Counted from the first letter of the stretch, positions 1-9,419 are shown. The stretch is 64,000 nucleotides of DNA from Paludibaculum fermentans_A (GCF_051172195.1 NZ_JBPJAQ010000001.1:5704001-5768000), one strand, 5' to 3'. Notes: generated from the sequence alone by a model not told the origin. Numbers and translations are program-made.

Positions 1-306
1 GAGCACGGTTCGCCGGGGACAATGCCGTCCCAGGCCGCGCGTGCACCAGTCGCAATGCCCGCAGGGGAGGTTGATCTCGCCCACTACGCGGCGGCCCACC
101 CAGCCGGGATCGTCGCTATCCACCACCTCGCCGACGAACTCGTGGCCTGGCGTCCCCTTGAAGCCATAGTAGCCGCGGAGGAGTTCGATGTCGGTGTTGC
201 AGATGCCGCCGCAGATCAGCCGGATGAGCGCCGACCCCTTGGGCCTGCGCGGCGCGGGCATCCGGCGCACCGTCACGGCGCCCGCTTCGAGATGGACCCC
301 AATCAT
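1..306 (-). CDS. zinc-dependent alcohol dehydrogenase, N-terminal part (cut by window edge)
   Basis: The reverse frame is open from an ATG at 306 to the window edge (102 codons), so the C-terminal Rossmann domain is missing. The visible part is the GroES-like domain of medium-chain dehydrogenases. CGGICNTDIE carries the catalytic-zinc Cys, GHEFVGEVV the His/Glu pair, and CGHCDWC followed by Cys after seven residues is the structural-zinc motif C-x2-C-x2-C-x7-C. Members oxidise alcohols or polyols with NAD(P); the substrate cannot be told from this part. The start codon overlaps the stop of the upstream Cdd1-like gene as ATGA, which implies translational coupling. Confidence 0.85.
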   Translation of the reverse strand, partial: MIGVHLEAGAVTVRRMPAPRRPKGSALIRLICGGICNTDIELLRGYYGFKGTPGHEFVGEVVDSDDPGWVGRRVVGEINLPCGHCDWCTRGLGRHCPRRTVL

Positions 307-578
307 CGGATCTGGCCCTTCCGCACGCGGCTCCAGTACCACCAGTTGCGCTGCTCCGCCGGCAGGTTTGGGTCTTTCGCCTGCGCCACCGCGCAGACAA
401 ACACATCCAACACGCACGGGTCCTGCCTCTGACCGGTGAATTCACACAGCCGGTCGTACATCTTCCGTCCCGACTGCTTCTTCAACTGATCGATGTTGGC
501 GATCCCGAGCAGTTCCAAATCCTTCAGCATCTTTGGACCAATTCCGTCCAGATCCTTGAGTTTTCGCAAATCTGCCAT
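303..578 (-). CDS. Cdd1/'pathogenicity locus' family helix-hairpin-helix protein
   Basis: This 91-residue protein begins MADLRKLKDLDGIGPKMLKDLELLGI. It has a helix-hairpin-helix fold (DGIGPKMLKDLELLGI, residues 10-25) followed by DQLKKQSGRKMYDRLCEFTG. That is the layout of the small Cdd1 (pathogenicity locus) family, which has no established biochemical role. The HhH suggests nucleic-acid or protein contact. It is the first gene of a two-gene minus-strand unit with the alcohol dehydrogenase (4-nt overlap) and is divergent from the rhamnose-mutarotase-like gene, whose start lies only 22 bp away. Confidence 0.75.
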   Translation of the reverse strand: MADLRKLKDLDGIGPKMLKDLELLGIANIDQLKKQSGRKMYDRLCEFTGQRQDPCVLDVFVCAVAQAKDPNLPAEQRNWWYWSRVRKGQIR

Positions 579-600
579 GGCAAGGGATATGATGCCAGAG

Positions 601-921
601 ATGCAACGCGTCTGCTTCCTCCTTCAAGTCAAGAAAGACCGCCTGGCCGAATACAAAGAGCGGCACAAGTCCGTCTGGCCTGAGATGCTCCAGGCCCTGG
701 GCGACACCGGCTGGCACAACTACTCGTTATTCCTGCGGGACGACGGACTGCTGGTCGGGTATGTCGAGACGCCTGATTTCCAGAAGGCCCTGGACGGCAT
801 GGCCGGGTTGGAAGTGAATGCCCGCTGGCAGGCCGAAATGCGCGAGTTCTTTGAGGACACGACGGGCCGCAACGCCGATGAACGGATGCGGCCGTTGGAG
901 CAGGTTTTCTACCTGGCCTGA
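601..921 (+). CDS. rhaM: L-rhamnose mutarotase-like protein
   Basis: The product is 106 residues, close to the ~104 usual for RhaM. MQRVCFLLQV followed by EYKERHKSVWPEML gives the conserved strand and the catalytic-type His of the family, and the C-terminus EQVFYLA matches its typical ending. Family members interconvert the alpha and beta anomers of L-rhamnose in the cytoplasm. I chose ATG 601 because it aligns with the family N-terminus; in-frame ATGs at 577, 589 and 592 would add residues with no family match. No other rhamnose catabolic gene is in view, so the exact sugar is inferred. Confidence 0.8.
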   Translation: MQRVCFLLQVKKDRLAEYKERHKSVWPEMLQALGDTGWHNYSLFLRDDGLLVGYVETPDFQKALDGMAGLEVNARWQAEMREFFEDTTGRNADERMRPLEQVFYLA

Positions 922-976
922 AGCCGATTACCGGACAAGTTAGGAAACCAGGAATCCTCCCGAGTAAACTAGAGGG

Positions 977-2296
977 TTGGAACCCGCACTTCTTTCCTGT
1001 CTGAATCCTCACTGCCGCGCCCAGTTCGCCGTGGAAGAGGTTCTCTATACGTGCCCGCGCTGCGGAGCGTTGATCGAAGCCACTTATCCGGGGATGGCCC
1101 TGGATCCTGCCGCGACTAAGCGGATGTGGCGCGAACGCCGCATGTCCAACGCGCCCCTCGACCAGTCCGGCGTCTGGCGCTACCGCGAGATGCTCGGCTT
1201 TGTCGATACCACGGTTCACGAGGTGGTGACGCTGCGGGAAGGGAACACGCCCCTGCTGCCGGCTCCCCCAGCGGCCCAATTCGGCGGCCTGGATGCCTTG
1301 GTCTTCAAGCACCAGGGCTTCAATCCCACGGGCTCGTTCAAGGATAACGGCATGACCTGCGGAGCCACGCAGGGCCTGCGCCTGGGCATGCAGCGCGTGG
1401 CGTGCGTCTCCACCGGCAATACTTCCGCGTCGATGGCCGCCTATGCCTCCAGCGCCGGGATGACGCCCATCATCTTCCTGCCGCACGGCAATATCAGCTA
1501 CGGGAAACTCGCCCAGGCGCTGGAGTATGGCGCGCTGACGCTGCAGGTGGAAGCGAACTTCGACCAGATTCTTGCACTGGTGCGGGTGCTGGCCGATGAG
1601 ACCGGCATTTACCTGCTGAACAGCGTGAACCCGTTCCGGATCGAGGGCCAGAAGACGATCATGGTCGAGATGCTCGATCAGCGGGACTGGCAGGTGCCGG
1701 ACTGGGTGGTCGTCCCGGGCGGGAACCTGGGCAACATTTCGGCCTTCGGCAAAGGCTTCCGGGAATTGTTGGCCATGGGCTTCATCGACAAGCTGCCCCG
1801 GTTTGCGGTGATCCAGGCCGCGGGTTCGGCGCCGTTCTACGACTACTTCCTCAACCGTTCGGAGTTCCACCCGATCCCAGATCCGGAGACGCTGGCGACG
1901 GCGATCCGCATTGGCGATCCGGTGTCCTGGCCGAAGGCGATCCAGGTGATCGACGATTCCAACGGCGTGGTGGAAAGCGTGACGGAGCAGGAGATCGCCG
2001 ACGCCAAGGCGATAGTCGGCCGGTGCGGCATCGGCTGTGAGCCGGCCTCGGCCGCGACGCTGGCCGGAATCAGGAAATTGACCGCGGCTGGAGTAATGGC
2101 GCCGGATGCGGACGTAGTGGCGATTCTGACCGGCAATGTCCTGAAGGATCCGGATTACATTTACAAGTACCACACGGGCCAGTTGAAGACACCCTCGGGC
2201 GAGATGATTGCGCCGGGGTATGGGAACAGTCCGGTTGTGGTGCCCAACGATCCCGGCAAAATCGTGGCGCTGCTGGCGGAGCGAGTGGGCTCCTGA
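977..2296 (+). CDS. thrC: threonine synthase
   Basis: This 439-residue PLP fold-type II enzyme should convert O-phosphohomoserine to threonine. An N-terminal zinc-ribbon-like segment has paired cysteines (CLNPHC and CPRC, residues 8-30). The PLP lysine lies in NPTGSFKDNGM (~residue 120), followed by CVSTGNTSAS; VVVPGGNLGN is the glycine-rich phosphate-binding loop. The start is TTG: an in-frame stop lies 12 nt upstream and the zinc ribbon begins at once, so no other start is possible. No threonine-operon neighbours are present. A threonine-synthase-like paralogue cannot be fully excluded. Confidence 0.88.
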   Translation: MEPALLSCLNPHCRAQFAVEEVLYTCPRCGALIEATYPGMALDPAATKRMWRERRMSNAPLDQSGVWRYREMLGFVDTTVHEVVTLREGNTPLLPAPPAAQFGGLDALVFKHQGFNPTGSFKDNGMTCGATQGLRLGMQRVACVSTGNTSASMAAYASSAGMTPIIFLPHGNISYGKLAQALEYGALTLQVEANFDQILALVRVLADETGIYLLNSVNPFRIEGQKTIMVEMLDQRDWQVPDWVVVPGGNLGNISAFGKGFRELLAMGFIDKLPRFAVIQAAGSAPFYDYFLNRSEFHPIPDPETLATAIRIGDPVSWPKAIQVIDDSNGVVESVTEQEIADAKAIVGRCGIGCEPASAATLAGIRKLTAAGVMAPDADVVAILTGNVLKDPDYIYKYHTGQLKTPSGEMIAPGYGNSPVVVPNDPGKIVALLAERVGS

Positions 2297-2408
2297 GGCA
2301 GGTTCCGCCCAGGGTAGCGCGAATAGGTAGGACCCAGGTGCAGTGGTAAAATCACAGCAGGCTGATCGAACTTCGCGACAGGTAGAGATCCGCCTATGAG
2401 AGCAGTTT

Positions 2409-2485
2409 GGGACCGTAGCTCAGTTGGATAGAGCATCTGCCTTCTAAGCAGAGGGTCGCAGGTTCGAGTCCTGCCGGTCCTACCA
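2409..2485 (+). tRNA. tRNA-Arg (anticodon TCT)
   Basis: The cloverleaf is complete. The acceptor stem GGGACCG pairs with CGGTCCT, the D-arm is GCTCAGTTGGATAGAGC, the anticodon stem TCTGC/GCAGA encloses CTTCTAA with anticodon TCT, a short variable loop follows, and the T-arm is GCAGG-TTCGAGT-CCTGC. The 3' CCA is encoded. It marks the left boundary of the accessory region; I found no downstream duplication of its 3' end that would show an attachment site. Confidence 0.97.
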
Positions 2486-2729
2486 TTTCTTATCAGTAGC
2501 TTACACGGACTTAAGGAACGCGGCGGAGAGTAGATTTTGATACGGTGACATCCTGCTCTTTCCGAAGGTGGGCCGGACCGTATCGGAACGTCGGACTCGG
2601 CGGTTGTGCCTGCAGCGAACCTTGAGCTCAGTGAGAACATGGAGCTTCTGTCCGGGTCGCGGTAAGGATATCGGTTGCCCGATATGGCTCTACCCCAACA
2701 ACGGGGGCAGACCCCAATTCCAGACCTTC

Positions 2730-3047
2730 CTAAGAACATAGCACCTGCACGCGTTGCCGGTAGTTTTCGAAGTTGCGGAACCCGTACGCCTGCCTGCTGA
2801 TCGTCTCCATTTTATTGTGAAATCCCTCGGTGATGCCGTTGGAGCGAGTGAAGCGCCACATGCGCGCAATCTCGGCCGACCAGGAGTGGAGCGTGTCTCC
2901 GAGCGTGACGAGTTGCGCCAATCCGGACTGGCGCAAGTCAACGATGGCGCGCAAGAAGCGGGGGACCAGCTTCCGGCGTTGCTTGCGCGGTCTACTCTTC
3001 TTCAGCAGGATGGTCCCAGATACTGAGGCGGCGCCGAGAAGATACAC
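2730..3047 (-). pseudogene. ISL3-family transposase, C-terminal remnant
   Basis: The 105-residue reverse ORF ends with the typical ISL3 C-terminus: RFTRSNGITEGFHNKMETI, then RQAYGFRNFENYRQRV. The NG-x-x-EG-x-NNK-like motif carries the last catalytic acidic residue of the DDE domain. The zinc-ribbon/HTH N-terminus and the first two catalytic aspartates are absent, so this is about a quarter of the usual ~400-residue transposase. A G/C tract, CGGGGGCAGACCCC, just beyond its 3' end (about 2702-2715) may be an IS terminus. Confidence 0.8.
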
Positions 3048-3464
3048 GTCATCGCCGCCCGGACCTCGCTTTCCCGACGCTGTTGCAACTGGCTGCTAAG
3101 GCTGGCTGACCGCCACCATAGTGCTGAACCGCCCTGGCTTACACCCGCAGTTCAGGAATGCCGCGGGTTAGAGCCGGGCACGGAAAGTTCTGAAGCGCCC
3201 CAGGATGGCGCAGTCGGTCCACGCCACGACGATTTCCGGGATTTTCTAGAATCGTGGAAAACCACGAGTTCCTCTCGCCTTGCGGCAGCTTGCTCGGGCG
3301 TAACGGCTTGTTATGCAGCCGGTCCAGAAGTTTGGGGAATCGCTTTACGGTGATCGGGTTACAGAGCAATGCGTCCATCTTGTGCTCGATGTCGGACTCA
3401 GCCGAATCTCCAAAGGTAAGGATTCAGTTCGGAACTATTCGGCACCCGAACGTGTCAAGTAACT
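3048..3464. other. degenerate intergenic stretch, no recognisable gene
   Basis: This 417-bp stretch lies between the ISL3 remnant and the amidohydrolase. A 79-codon reverse ORF (3139-3378, beginning MDALLCNPITVKRFPKLLDR) matches nothing I recognise and lacks a convincing ribosome binding site. It may be debris of another insertion. The amidohydrolase promoter must lie toward the 3' end, but I see no strong -35/-10 pair. Confidence 0.4.
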
Positions 3465-5012
3465 ATGCGGCTCCATTGGGTTTTGATGTGCCTGAGTGCG
3501 GGCGCCTGGTGCGCAGCGCAGCCGGCGACTCTGGCCGTGGTCCACGCACGGGTTTGGACCGGAGATGCGAAGCACCCGTGGGCGACGGCGCTGGCGGTAT
3601 CCGGCGAGAGGATTCTGGCCGTGGGGTCCGACGCGGAGATCCATGCTCTCGTGGGCGCCAAGACACGAATCGTCGATGGGAAGGGATCACTCGTCACCCC
3701 CGGCTTGAATGATTCGCACATTCACCTGATGAGCTACGACCGCGCCCATCCCTTCCCGCCGATCTTCCTGCGCTTCCTGCACGGCAGACAGCAGGTAGCG
3801 GAGAAGATCGCGTCTTATGCGGCCAAACTCCCGAAAGGCTCATGGATTCTGGGCGAGGATTGGACAGATTCCGTCTGGGCGGGTCCGCTTCCTACGCGCG
3901 TATGGCTCGATTCGCTCGCGCCGGATCATCCGGTGTGGCTGGTCGGGCGGGAGGGCAACTCCGGGATTGCGAACAGCGCGGCGTTGCGTGCCGCGAAGAT
4001 CGACCGGCAGACGGCCGACGAGCCGCCGGGTGCGATCGAACGGGACGGCAAGGGAGACGCGACGGGCGTGATCCGCGGCGGACCGATGTGGCGGATCGAG
4101 GCGACGCTGATCGAGCGCAGCCGCGATGCCGACGATCGCGCGATCGAGCAGGTGATGACGGGACTGCTGCGTACGGGCGTGACGTCGGTGCAACACAACA
4201 ACAGCTGGTACGACTTCCTGGTGCTGCGACGGCTGCACCAGGAAGCTAAGCTGCGGATCCGCATCTATGCTTCGCCTCCACTACCCGCATGGGAACGGCT
4301 GCGGGACTATGTAGGCGCCCAAGGCCGGGGCGACACGTGGATGCACTGGGGCGGCCTGAAGGGATACGGCGCGATTCAGGCGGATCAGTATTACCGCTGG
4401 GTTTCCGGCGCATCCAAGGCGGGTTTACAGGTGATGGCGCACCTCGGGAGCGAATCGGAAATGCGGCAGCTGCTCCAGGTGTATGGGCGCGTGAGGGGTG
4501 AGCAGAAGTTGACGGATCCTCGCTTTCGGCTGGAGCACGGGCACGATATGCCCGCCGATCTGATCCCTGTATTAGCGCAAGTGGGCGCCGTCGCAAGCAT
4601 GCAGCCTCCACTGCTGGCGCATTTCGACCAGCGTACGGCTCTGGGGGTGCCGGCACCCAAGAATCTCTTCCCATGCCGCGCGATTCTGGAAGCCGGCGTC
4701 AGGATCGCGTTCGGGACCGATACGTATCCCGCGACCGAGATAATTGCACCGGCCGCCTCGCTGCAGATGGCACTTGAGCGTGCTGCCCCGGACGGGACGC
4801 GTCTGACGATCGACGAGGCGCTACGCGCCTACACGCTGGATGCTGCGTACGCAGAGTTCGCCGAAAGGGAGAAAGGCTCGCTCGAACCCGGCAAACTTGC
4901 AGATTTCGTGCTGTTCGATCGCGATTTTACTCGTGGATCCGTCCATTCGATCGGCAATGCCGAAGCGCGCATGACCGTGGTCGGTGGGCGGGTGATGTAC
5001 GACGCGCTTTGA
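3465..5012 (+). CDS. secreted YtcJ-type amidohydrolase (amidohydrolase_3)
   Basis: This 515-residue protein begins with a likely signal peptide (MRLHWVLMCLSAGAWCAAQP), so it is probably periplasmic or exported. Metal-dependent amidohydrolase signatures follow: DSHIHL (the HxH of strand 1, ~residues 83-88), LEHGHDMP (His of a later strand) and FGTDTYP (the Asp near the C-terminus). The segment ADFVLFDRDF near the end is the usual composite beta-domain closing motif. The subfamily (N-substituted formamide deformylase/YtcJ-like) hydrolyses C-N bonds in varied small molecules, and the substrate cannot be predicted here. It converges on the ceramidase remnant, 2 bp away. Confidence 0.82.
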   Translation: MRLHWVLMCLSAGAWCAAQPATLAVVHARVWTGDAKHPWATALAVSGERILAVGSDAEIHALVGAKTRIVDGKGSLVTPGLNDSHIHLMSYDRAHPFPPIFLRFLHGRQQVAEKIASYAAKLPKGSWILGEDWTDSVWAGPLPTRVWLDSLAPDHPVWLVGREGNSGIANSAALRAAKIDRQTADEPPGAIERDGKGDATGVIRGGPMWRIEATLIERSRDADDRAIEQVMTGLLRTGVTSVQHNNSWYDFLVLRRLHQEAKLRIRIYASPPLPAWERLRDYVGAQGRGDTWMHWGGLKGYGAIQADQYYRWVSGASKAGLQVMAHLGSESEMRQLLQVYGRVRGEQKLTDPRFRLEHGHDMPADLIPVLAQVGAVASMQPPLLAHFDQRTALGVPAPKNLFPCRAILEAGVRIAFGTDTYPATEIIAPAASLQMALERAAPDGTRLTIDEALRAYTLDAAYAEFAEREKGSLEPGKLADFVLFDRDFTRGSVHSIGNAEARMTVVGGRVMYDAL

Positions 5013-5014
5013 GA

Positions 5015-5425
5015 TCAACGGCGCAGGGACGAGAGCATCTTGAGCGCGTTCTGTACCACCATTTCGGCCGCCTGCGGAGCGAAGCCGCTGAGATCGACCT
5101 CGTATCCTCGCTCCTCGAAGAGATGCGCGGGCGGCAGATAGCCCGATCCTCCATTACAGTTGGTAAGGATAAATGTGTGCGAAAACGGGGACTGGCGGCG
5201 GATCGTCTTGCCGACCTCGACCAGCGCCTCACAGTCCAGCGCAAGAAACGCAACGTCCCCGACCCGCGCGGCCGACACCTCCAGGTACTTGGTGGGAGTC
5301 TCCGCAGGTTTGGCGGGCGTACCAGTCGGCCTTCCGGGTAGAGCCAGTTGCGCCGACCTGGTTTCGATATCGCCGGGAGGAGCGAGCGCCGTCAGGCCGA
5401 ACAGGGCCAGCCTGACCCGTCCCAC
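5015..5425 (-). pseudogene. neutral/alkaline ceramidase-like protein, C-terminal remnant
   Basis: Reverse-strand residues such as VAFLALDCEALVEVGKTIRR, SPFSHTFILTNCNGGSGYLP and GYEVDLSGFAPQAAEM follow the end of the neutral/alkaline non-lysosomal ceramidase domain seen in many acidobacterial secreted proteins. The several hundred residues that should precede it are missing. The open frame runs into the left terminal repeat of the ~246-bp element at 5404, and its apparent GTG start lies inside that repeat. The gene was therefore probably truncated at the element's insertion point. Confidence 0.65.
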
Positions 5426-5649
5426 CGCAAATCACCAAAACCTGGCATCCAATTGGGGCTAATCACCCAGAAGCAGAGCCGATGCAGCCATCTTCTCCTC
5501 TAAGATGCCGCCGTTCGAACATCCACCGAACCCAAACGGGTGCCCCAGTCTGCCGAGAAGGCCCAGTTCTGCGCCATATCCCACAAAGAGGACAAGGGCG
5601 TCTGCAATCAGGAAGGGGAAACCCCCATTGGGACGGGTGCGCCCGTCCC
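5404..5649. mobile_element. MITE-like element, copy A
   Basis: This ~246-bp unit is bounded by imperfect terminal inverted repeats. The left end contains CCTGACCCGTCCCA and the right end TGGGACGGGTGCG; the right end itself can fold (GGGACGGGTGCGCCCGTCCC). A second copy of the same length and orientation lies at 12581-12826. Shared internal words include CATTGGGGCT, TCACCCAGA, CAGNCTGCC and a GGGACGGGTGCG right end. It carries no transposase, so it would be non-autonomous. It sits exactly between the truncated ceramidase gene and the truncated RHS gene. Boundaries are judged from the repeats and may be off by a few bases. Confidence 0.65.
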
Positions 5650-8600
5650 GAACATTCTTGCCCCCCGCACCAGCCGTGCACACCCCGGAAGGCTCGATCT
5701 TCGCCTGGTACACGCCGAAGTACACGGGCGAACCGGGTTTCTATGGCAGCCTGACTTCGACCGGCGACACCTGCAGCGGCGTACTGCTGCGGACCGGCAA
5801 TCAATGGATCTGCGGCCTGGCCGACGACACTTACAAGTCCACGGGCTGGAAGTACACGGATCCGGCGGGCCGGGAATACACAATCGCCGCGGACGGTATC
5901 ACGTCTTCGGCCGGGAACCTGAAGGTGGCGTTTGTCCGCGACGCGCAGGGGCGGATCACGAAGATCACTGATCCCTTGGGCAAGCAGTATCTGTACGGCT
6001 ACAACACGACGGGCGAGTTGACCAGTGTCACCTACCCATCGCTGACGGCGCCCTCGGGCTACACGTACGATCCGGGCCATCTGCTGAAGACCGAAACCGA
6101 CCCGCGAGGCAATGTGGCGGGGACCACGATCTACGACGCGGCGGGCCGCCTGCAGTCGGTGACCGATGCGGCGGGCAACACAACGCAGTACGCCTACGAT
6201 GTTGCCAATCGCAAGACCACGACCACCAACCCGGACACGGGCGTGGAAGAGGTGATCAGCGACGCCAACGGCAATGTCTTGAGCCGCAAGGACGGGCTCA
6301 ATCGCATCACCACCTTTACCTACGACACGAAGAACAATCTCCTAACCGAGACCAACGCCCTCAACCAGACCACAACGAATACGTACGACGCCAATGGTTT
6401 CAAGACCTCGGTCAAGAATGCACTGAACGAGACGTCCAGTGCGGTGTTCAATGCCTACGGGGGGCCGACGTCGGTCACGAATCCGCTGAGCTTCACGCAG
6501 AGCGTGACGTACGACGCAACCTACAACATCAACACGATCAGCGACTCGATCGGCCAGGTGGCGCAGTTCTCGTGGAACTCGCACGGCCAGCCGCTGACGA
6601 TGAAGGACGCTCGGGGAAACACGAGCCAGTATCAATATGACGCCTATGGCAACCGGACGAGCTACACGGATCCGGAAGGCCACACGACGTTGTCCACCTA
6701 CAACTCGTTCGGGCAGAAGCTCAGCGAGACGGACCCGCGCGGCAACACGACCACCTACACCTACGACGACCTCGGCCACGTGCTGACGATAACGAATGCC
6801 GACGGCAAAACGACAACCTATGAGTACGATGCCAACGGCAACAAGACGGCCGAGGTGGATGCGCTCAGCCGGCGGACGACGTTCGAATACGACGCCAAGA
6901 ACCGGCTGACGAAGACAACCTATCCGGATCTGACATACACAGAGACCACCTACGACTTCCGGGACAAGCCGCTGACGGTGCGGGATCAGGGTGGACGGAT
7001 CACGAAGAACGTCTACGACAAGGCGGGTCAGCTCACCAGCGTGACCCATGCCTTTGGAACGGCCGACGCCGGAACGGTGAGCTACACCTACGACGACGCC
7101 GGCCGGAAGCTGACCGAGACGGACGAGCGGAATCACACGACGACGTCCGCCTATGACGCGGCGGGCCGGGTGCTCTCGGTGACCAACGCGCTCGGCAAGG
7201 TGACGAGCTTCACCTACGATGGAGCAGGCCGGAAGAAGACGCGGACCGACGCGAACAACCACACGACGACTTATGACTACGATGGCCGCGGCCGTCTTGT
7301 CACGACGACGTACCCCGACACGAAAACCGTCACGCACACCTACGATGGTCTCGGTGCAAGACTGACCACCACGGATCAGGAGAATCGCACCACCACCTGG
7401 ACGTACGACAAGGCGAGCCGGCTGAAGCAGGTGACCGACGCGCTGAGCCAGGTGACCACCTACGGCTACGACGCGACGGGCAACAAGATCAGCCAGACGG
7501 ACGCCAACAGCCACACGACGACCTACGAGTACGACAAGCTGAACCGGCGAACGAAGCGGACCCTGCCGCTGGGCCAGTCTGAAACCTTTACCTACGATGC
7601 CGTAGGAAACATGGCGACGCGGAAAGACTTCAACGGGAAGACGACGACGTTCGGGTACGACTCGTTGAACCGGCTGCTGTCGAAGACGCCGGACGCGAGC
7701 TTTGCCGCCTCGCCGGTCACATTTACCCATACGGCGACCGGCAAGCGGCAGTCGATGGTGGACCCCAGCGGGACGACGAACTACACGTATGACAATCGGG
7801 ATCGATTACTAACGAAGGCAACGCCACAGGGAACGCTGACCTACACTTGGCACCCAAACAGCCTGGTGGCCTCGGTGATTTCGTCGAACACGAATGGTGT
7901 GAGCGTGGGGTATGAGTATGACGCGGCGAACCGGCTCCAGACTGTGACGGACAGCCGGTTGACCAACTCTACGAGTTACACATATGACGATGCTGGGAAC
8001 TTGCAGTCGTTCACGTATCCCAATGGTGTGGTCCATGCGTTCACCTATGACGCGGCCGACCGGCCGACGAATCTGGCCGTGACCAAGGGCGGCGTGACAC
8101 AGGCAAGTTACGCGCAGACCTTCAGCGACGCGGGTCGGAAGCTGACGGTGAACGAGAACGGTACTCGGTTGGTTAACTACGGCTACGACAACATCTACCG
8201 GTTGTTGTCGGAGACTATCGGGATGGATTCGTTGGTGTACGCGTTGGATCCGGTGGGGAACCGCCTGAACCGCGCATCGACGATTCCGAGACTGTCGACA
8301 GCGGGTAGCACTAATGACAACAACGACCGGTTGATGAGCGATGCTTACGATGCCAACGGCAACACGCTGGCGAGCGGTGGAAACAGTTACGGGTACGACT
8401 TCGAAGACCGGCTGACGAGCTTCAATGGCGGCGCAGTCACGATGACTTACGATGGCGACGGGAATCGGGTCGTGCGGACCGGGGGTGGTGTGACGACACG
8501 GTATCTCGTGGATGAGTTCACGCTGACCGGGTATGCACAGGTGACCGAGGAGGTTCAGGCGGGGGCGGTCGTGCGGCGATATGCCCATGGGCCACAGCGG

Positions 8601-9404
8601 ATTAGCCAGACGCAACTAATCAGCGGGGCTTGGACTACGCATTACTATGGCTATGACTCCGGGTTCAGCGTGCGACTGTTGAGCAACGCGGCGGGTGCGG
8701 TGGCGGACACGTATACGTATGATGCGTTTGGGAATGAGATCGGATTGACGGCGACGACGCCAAATCTGTTCTTGTATCGCGGAGAGATGTGGGATTCCGC
8801 ACTGGGGCTGTACTACTTGAGAGCAAGATGGTATGAACCGCAGACGGGACGGTTCCTAACCCAGGACAAATATGAGCCCGACTGTCCAAGTAACTGCGCC
8901 ACTTGTTGTTCGGCTCGTTCATGCTGTGGGATGAATAGGCGCAGCGGCTCACGGGAGGAGAGTGATCTGAAGGCAATAGCCGCGCTCGCACTGGGAATCT
9001 CGCCCAGTCAAGTGTCGATGGCTCAACAAGCATCCGTTCACCTCTTCATCTTTGCTGACCAGGATCCCGTGAACAAGACCGATCCAACCGGTCTTTCAAC
9101 AACAATATCGTGGGCAAAGATCGTGGCAGCCACTGTTATTCCTCTCGGAATGGCCTTCTATGAGCAGAAAACCCACGCGCTGGGTAATCTGATCGCTCAG
9201 GGGCTCAATGCCGCTGGCAAGATGCTGCAGTGCCAAGCAGACTACGTCAGATGCACTGACAAGTATCCGGTACCTCACAACCCCAAGCGTCGACGACCTG
9301 CGTATCCGAAAGTTCGATGCGACTTATGTCTGCTCATATGCCTGGAGGAGGCCCTTGACCCGACGGTCTACGATCCCTGGCCACACGGCAGATGCCCAAT
9401 TTAG
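5505..9404 (+). CDS. RHS/YD-repeat protein with cysteine-rich C-terminal tip (5'-truncated)
   Basis: The open frame encodes 1299 residues. The first ~48 are encoded by the MITE-like element; RHS sequence begins near HTPEGSIFAWYTP (about 5680). From ~residue 130 to ~1060 there are dozens of YD repeats (forms such as YTYDDAGRKLTETD). The conserved core motif YYLRARWYEPQTGRFLTQD (~1110) and the DPVNKTDPTG boundary (~1185) follow. Between them lies an unusual Cys-rich insert (CPSNCATCCSARSCC). After DPTG comes a hydrophobic stretch and a tip with C-x6-C-x21-C-x2-C-x3-C. RHS proteins form a shell that encloses a C-terminal toxin used in contact-dependent competition. The usual N-terminal export region is missing, so activity is doubtful. 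A candidate immunity gene follows 15 bp downstream. Confidence 0.85.
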   Translation: MPPFEHPPNPNGCPSLPRRPSSAPYPTKRTRASAIRKGKPPLGRVRPSRTFLPPAPAVHTPEGSIFAWYTPKYTGEPGFYGSLTSTGDTCSGVLLRTGNQWICGLADDTYKSTGWKYTDPAGREYTIAADGITSSAGNLKVAFVRDAQGRITKITDPLGKQYLYGYNTTGELTSVTYPSLTAPSGYTYDPGHLLKTETDPRGNVAGTTIYDAAGRLQSVTDAAGNTTQYAYDVANRKTTTTNPDTGVEEVISDANGNVLSRKDGLNRITTFTYDTKNNLLTETNALNQTTTNTYDANGFKTSVKNALNETSSAVFNAYGGPTSVTNPLSFTQSVTYDATYNINTISDSIGQVAQFSWNSHGQPLTMKDARGNTSQYQYDAYGNRTSYTDPEGHTTLSTYNSFGQKLSETDPRGNTTTYTYDDLGHVLTITNADGKTTTYEYDANGNKTAEVDALSRRTTFEYDAKNRLTKTTYPDLTYTETTYDFRDKPLTVRDQGGRITKNVYDKAGQLTSVTHAFGTADAGTVSYTYDDAGRKLTETDERNHTTTSAYDAAGRVLSVTNALGKVTSFTYDGAGRKKTRTDANNHTTTYDYDGRGRLVTTTYPDTKTVTHTYDGLGARLTTTDQENRTTTWTYDKASRLKQVTDALSQVTTYGYDATGNKISQTDANSHTTTYEYDKLNRRTKRTLPLGQSETFTYDAVGNMATRKDFNGKTTTFGYDSLNRLLSKTPDASFAASPVTFTHTATGKRQSMVDPSGTTNYTYDNRDRLLTKATPQGTLTYTWHPNSLVASVISSNTNGVSVGYEYDAANRLQTVTDSRLTNSTSYTYDDAGNLQSFTYPNGVVHAFTYDAADRPTNLAVTKGGVTQASYAQTFSDAGRKLTVNENGTRLVNYGYDNIYRLLSETIGMDSLVYALDPVGNRLNRASTIPRLSTAGSTNDNNDRLMSDAYDANGNTLASGGNSYGYDFEDRLTSFNGGAVTMTYDGDGNRVVRTGGGVTTRYLVDEFTLTGYAQVTEEVQAGAVVRRYAHGPQRISQTQLISGAWTTHYYGYDSGFSVRLLSNAAGAVADTYTYDAFGNEIGLTATTPNLFLYRGEMWDSALGLYYLRARWYEPQTGRFLTQDKYEPDCPSNCATCCSARSCCGMNRRSGSREESDLKAIAALALGISPSQVSMAQQASVHLFIFADQDPVNKTDPTGLSTTISWAKIVAATVIPLGMAFYEQKTHALGNLIAQGLNAAGKMLQCQADYVRCTDKYPVPHNPKRRRPAYPKVRCDLCLLICLEEALDPTVYDPWPHGRCPI

Positions 9405-9419
9405 CGCCGGAGAAACCAT

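Noticed and set aside
629..2173. 514-codon reverse ORF across the rhamM-like and thrC genes
   Set aside because: It is a GC-driven shadow of threonine synthase; its translation shows no domain, while the forward frame has full PLP-enzyme motifs.
2486..5000. Integrative element attached at the tRNA-Arg 3' end
   Set aside because: No integrase gene and no repeat of the tRNA 3' segment were found downstream.
5631..5650. Intrinsic terminator at GGGACGGGTGCGCCCGTCCC
   Set aside because: It is the folded right end of the MITE-like element; no T-run follows and the RHS frame reads straight through it.
6342..7730. 462-codon reverse ORF within the RHS gene
   Set aside because: It mirrors the YD repeats on the other strand; the repeated V-x-G-V-R-like composition comes from the repeat DNA, with no ribosome site.
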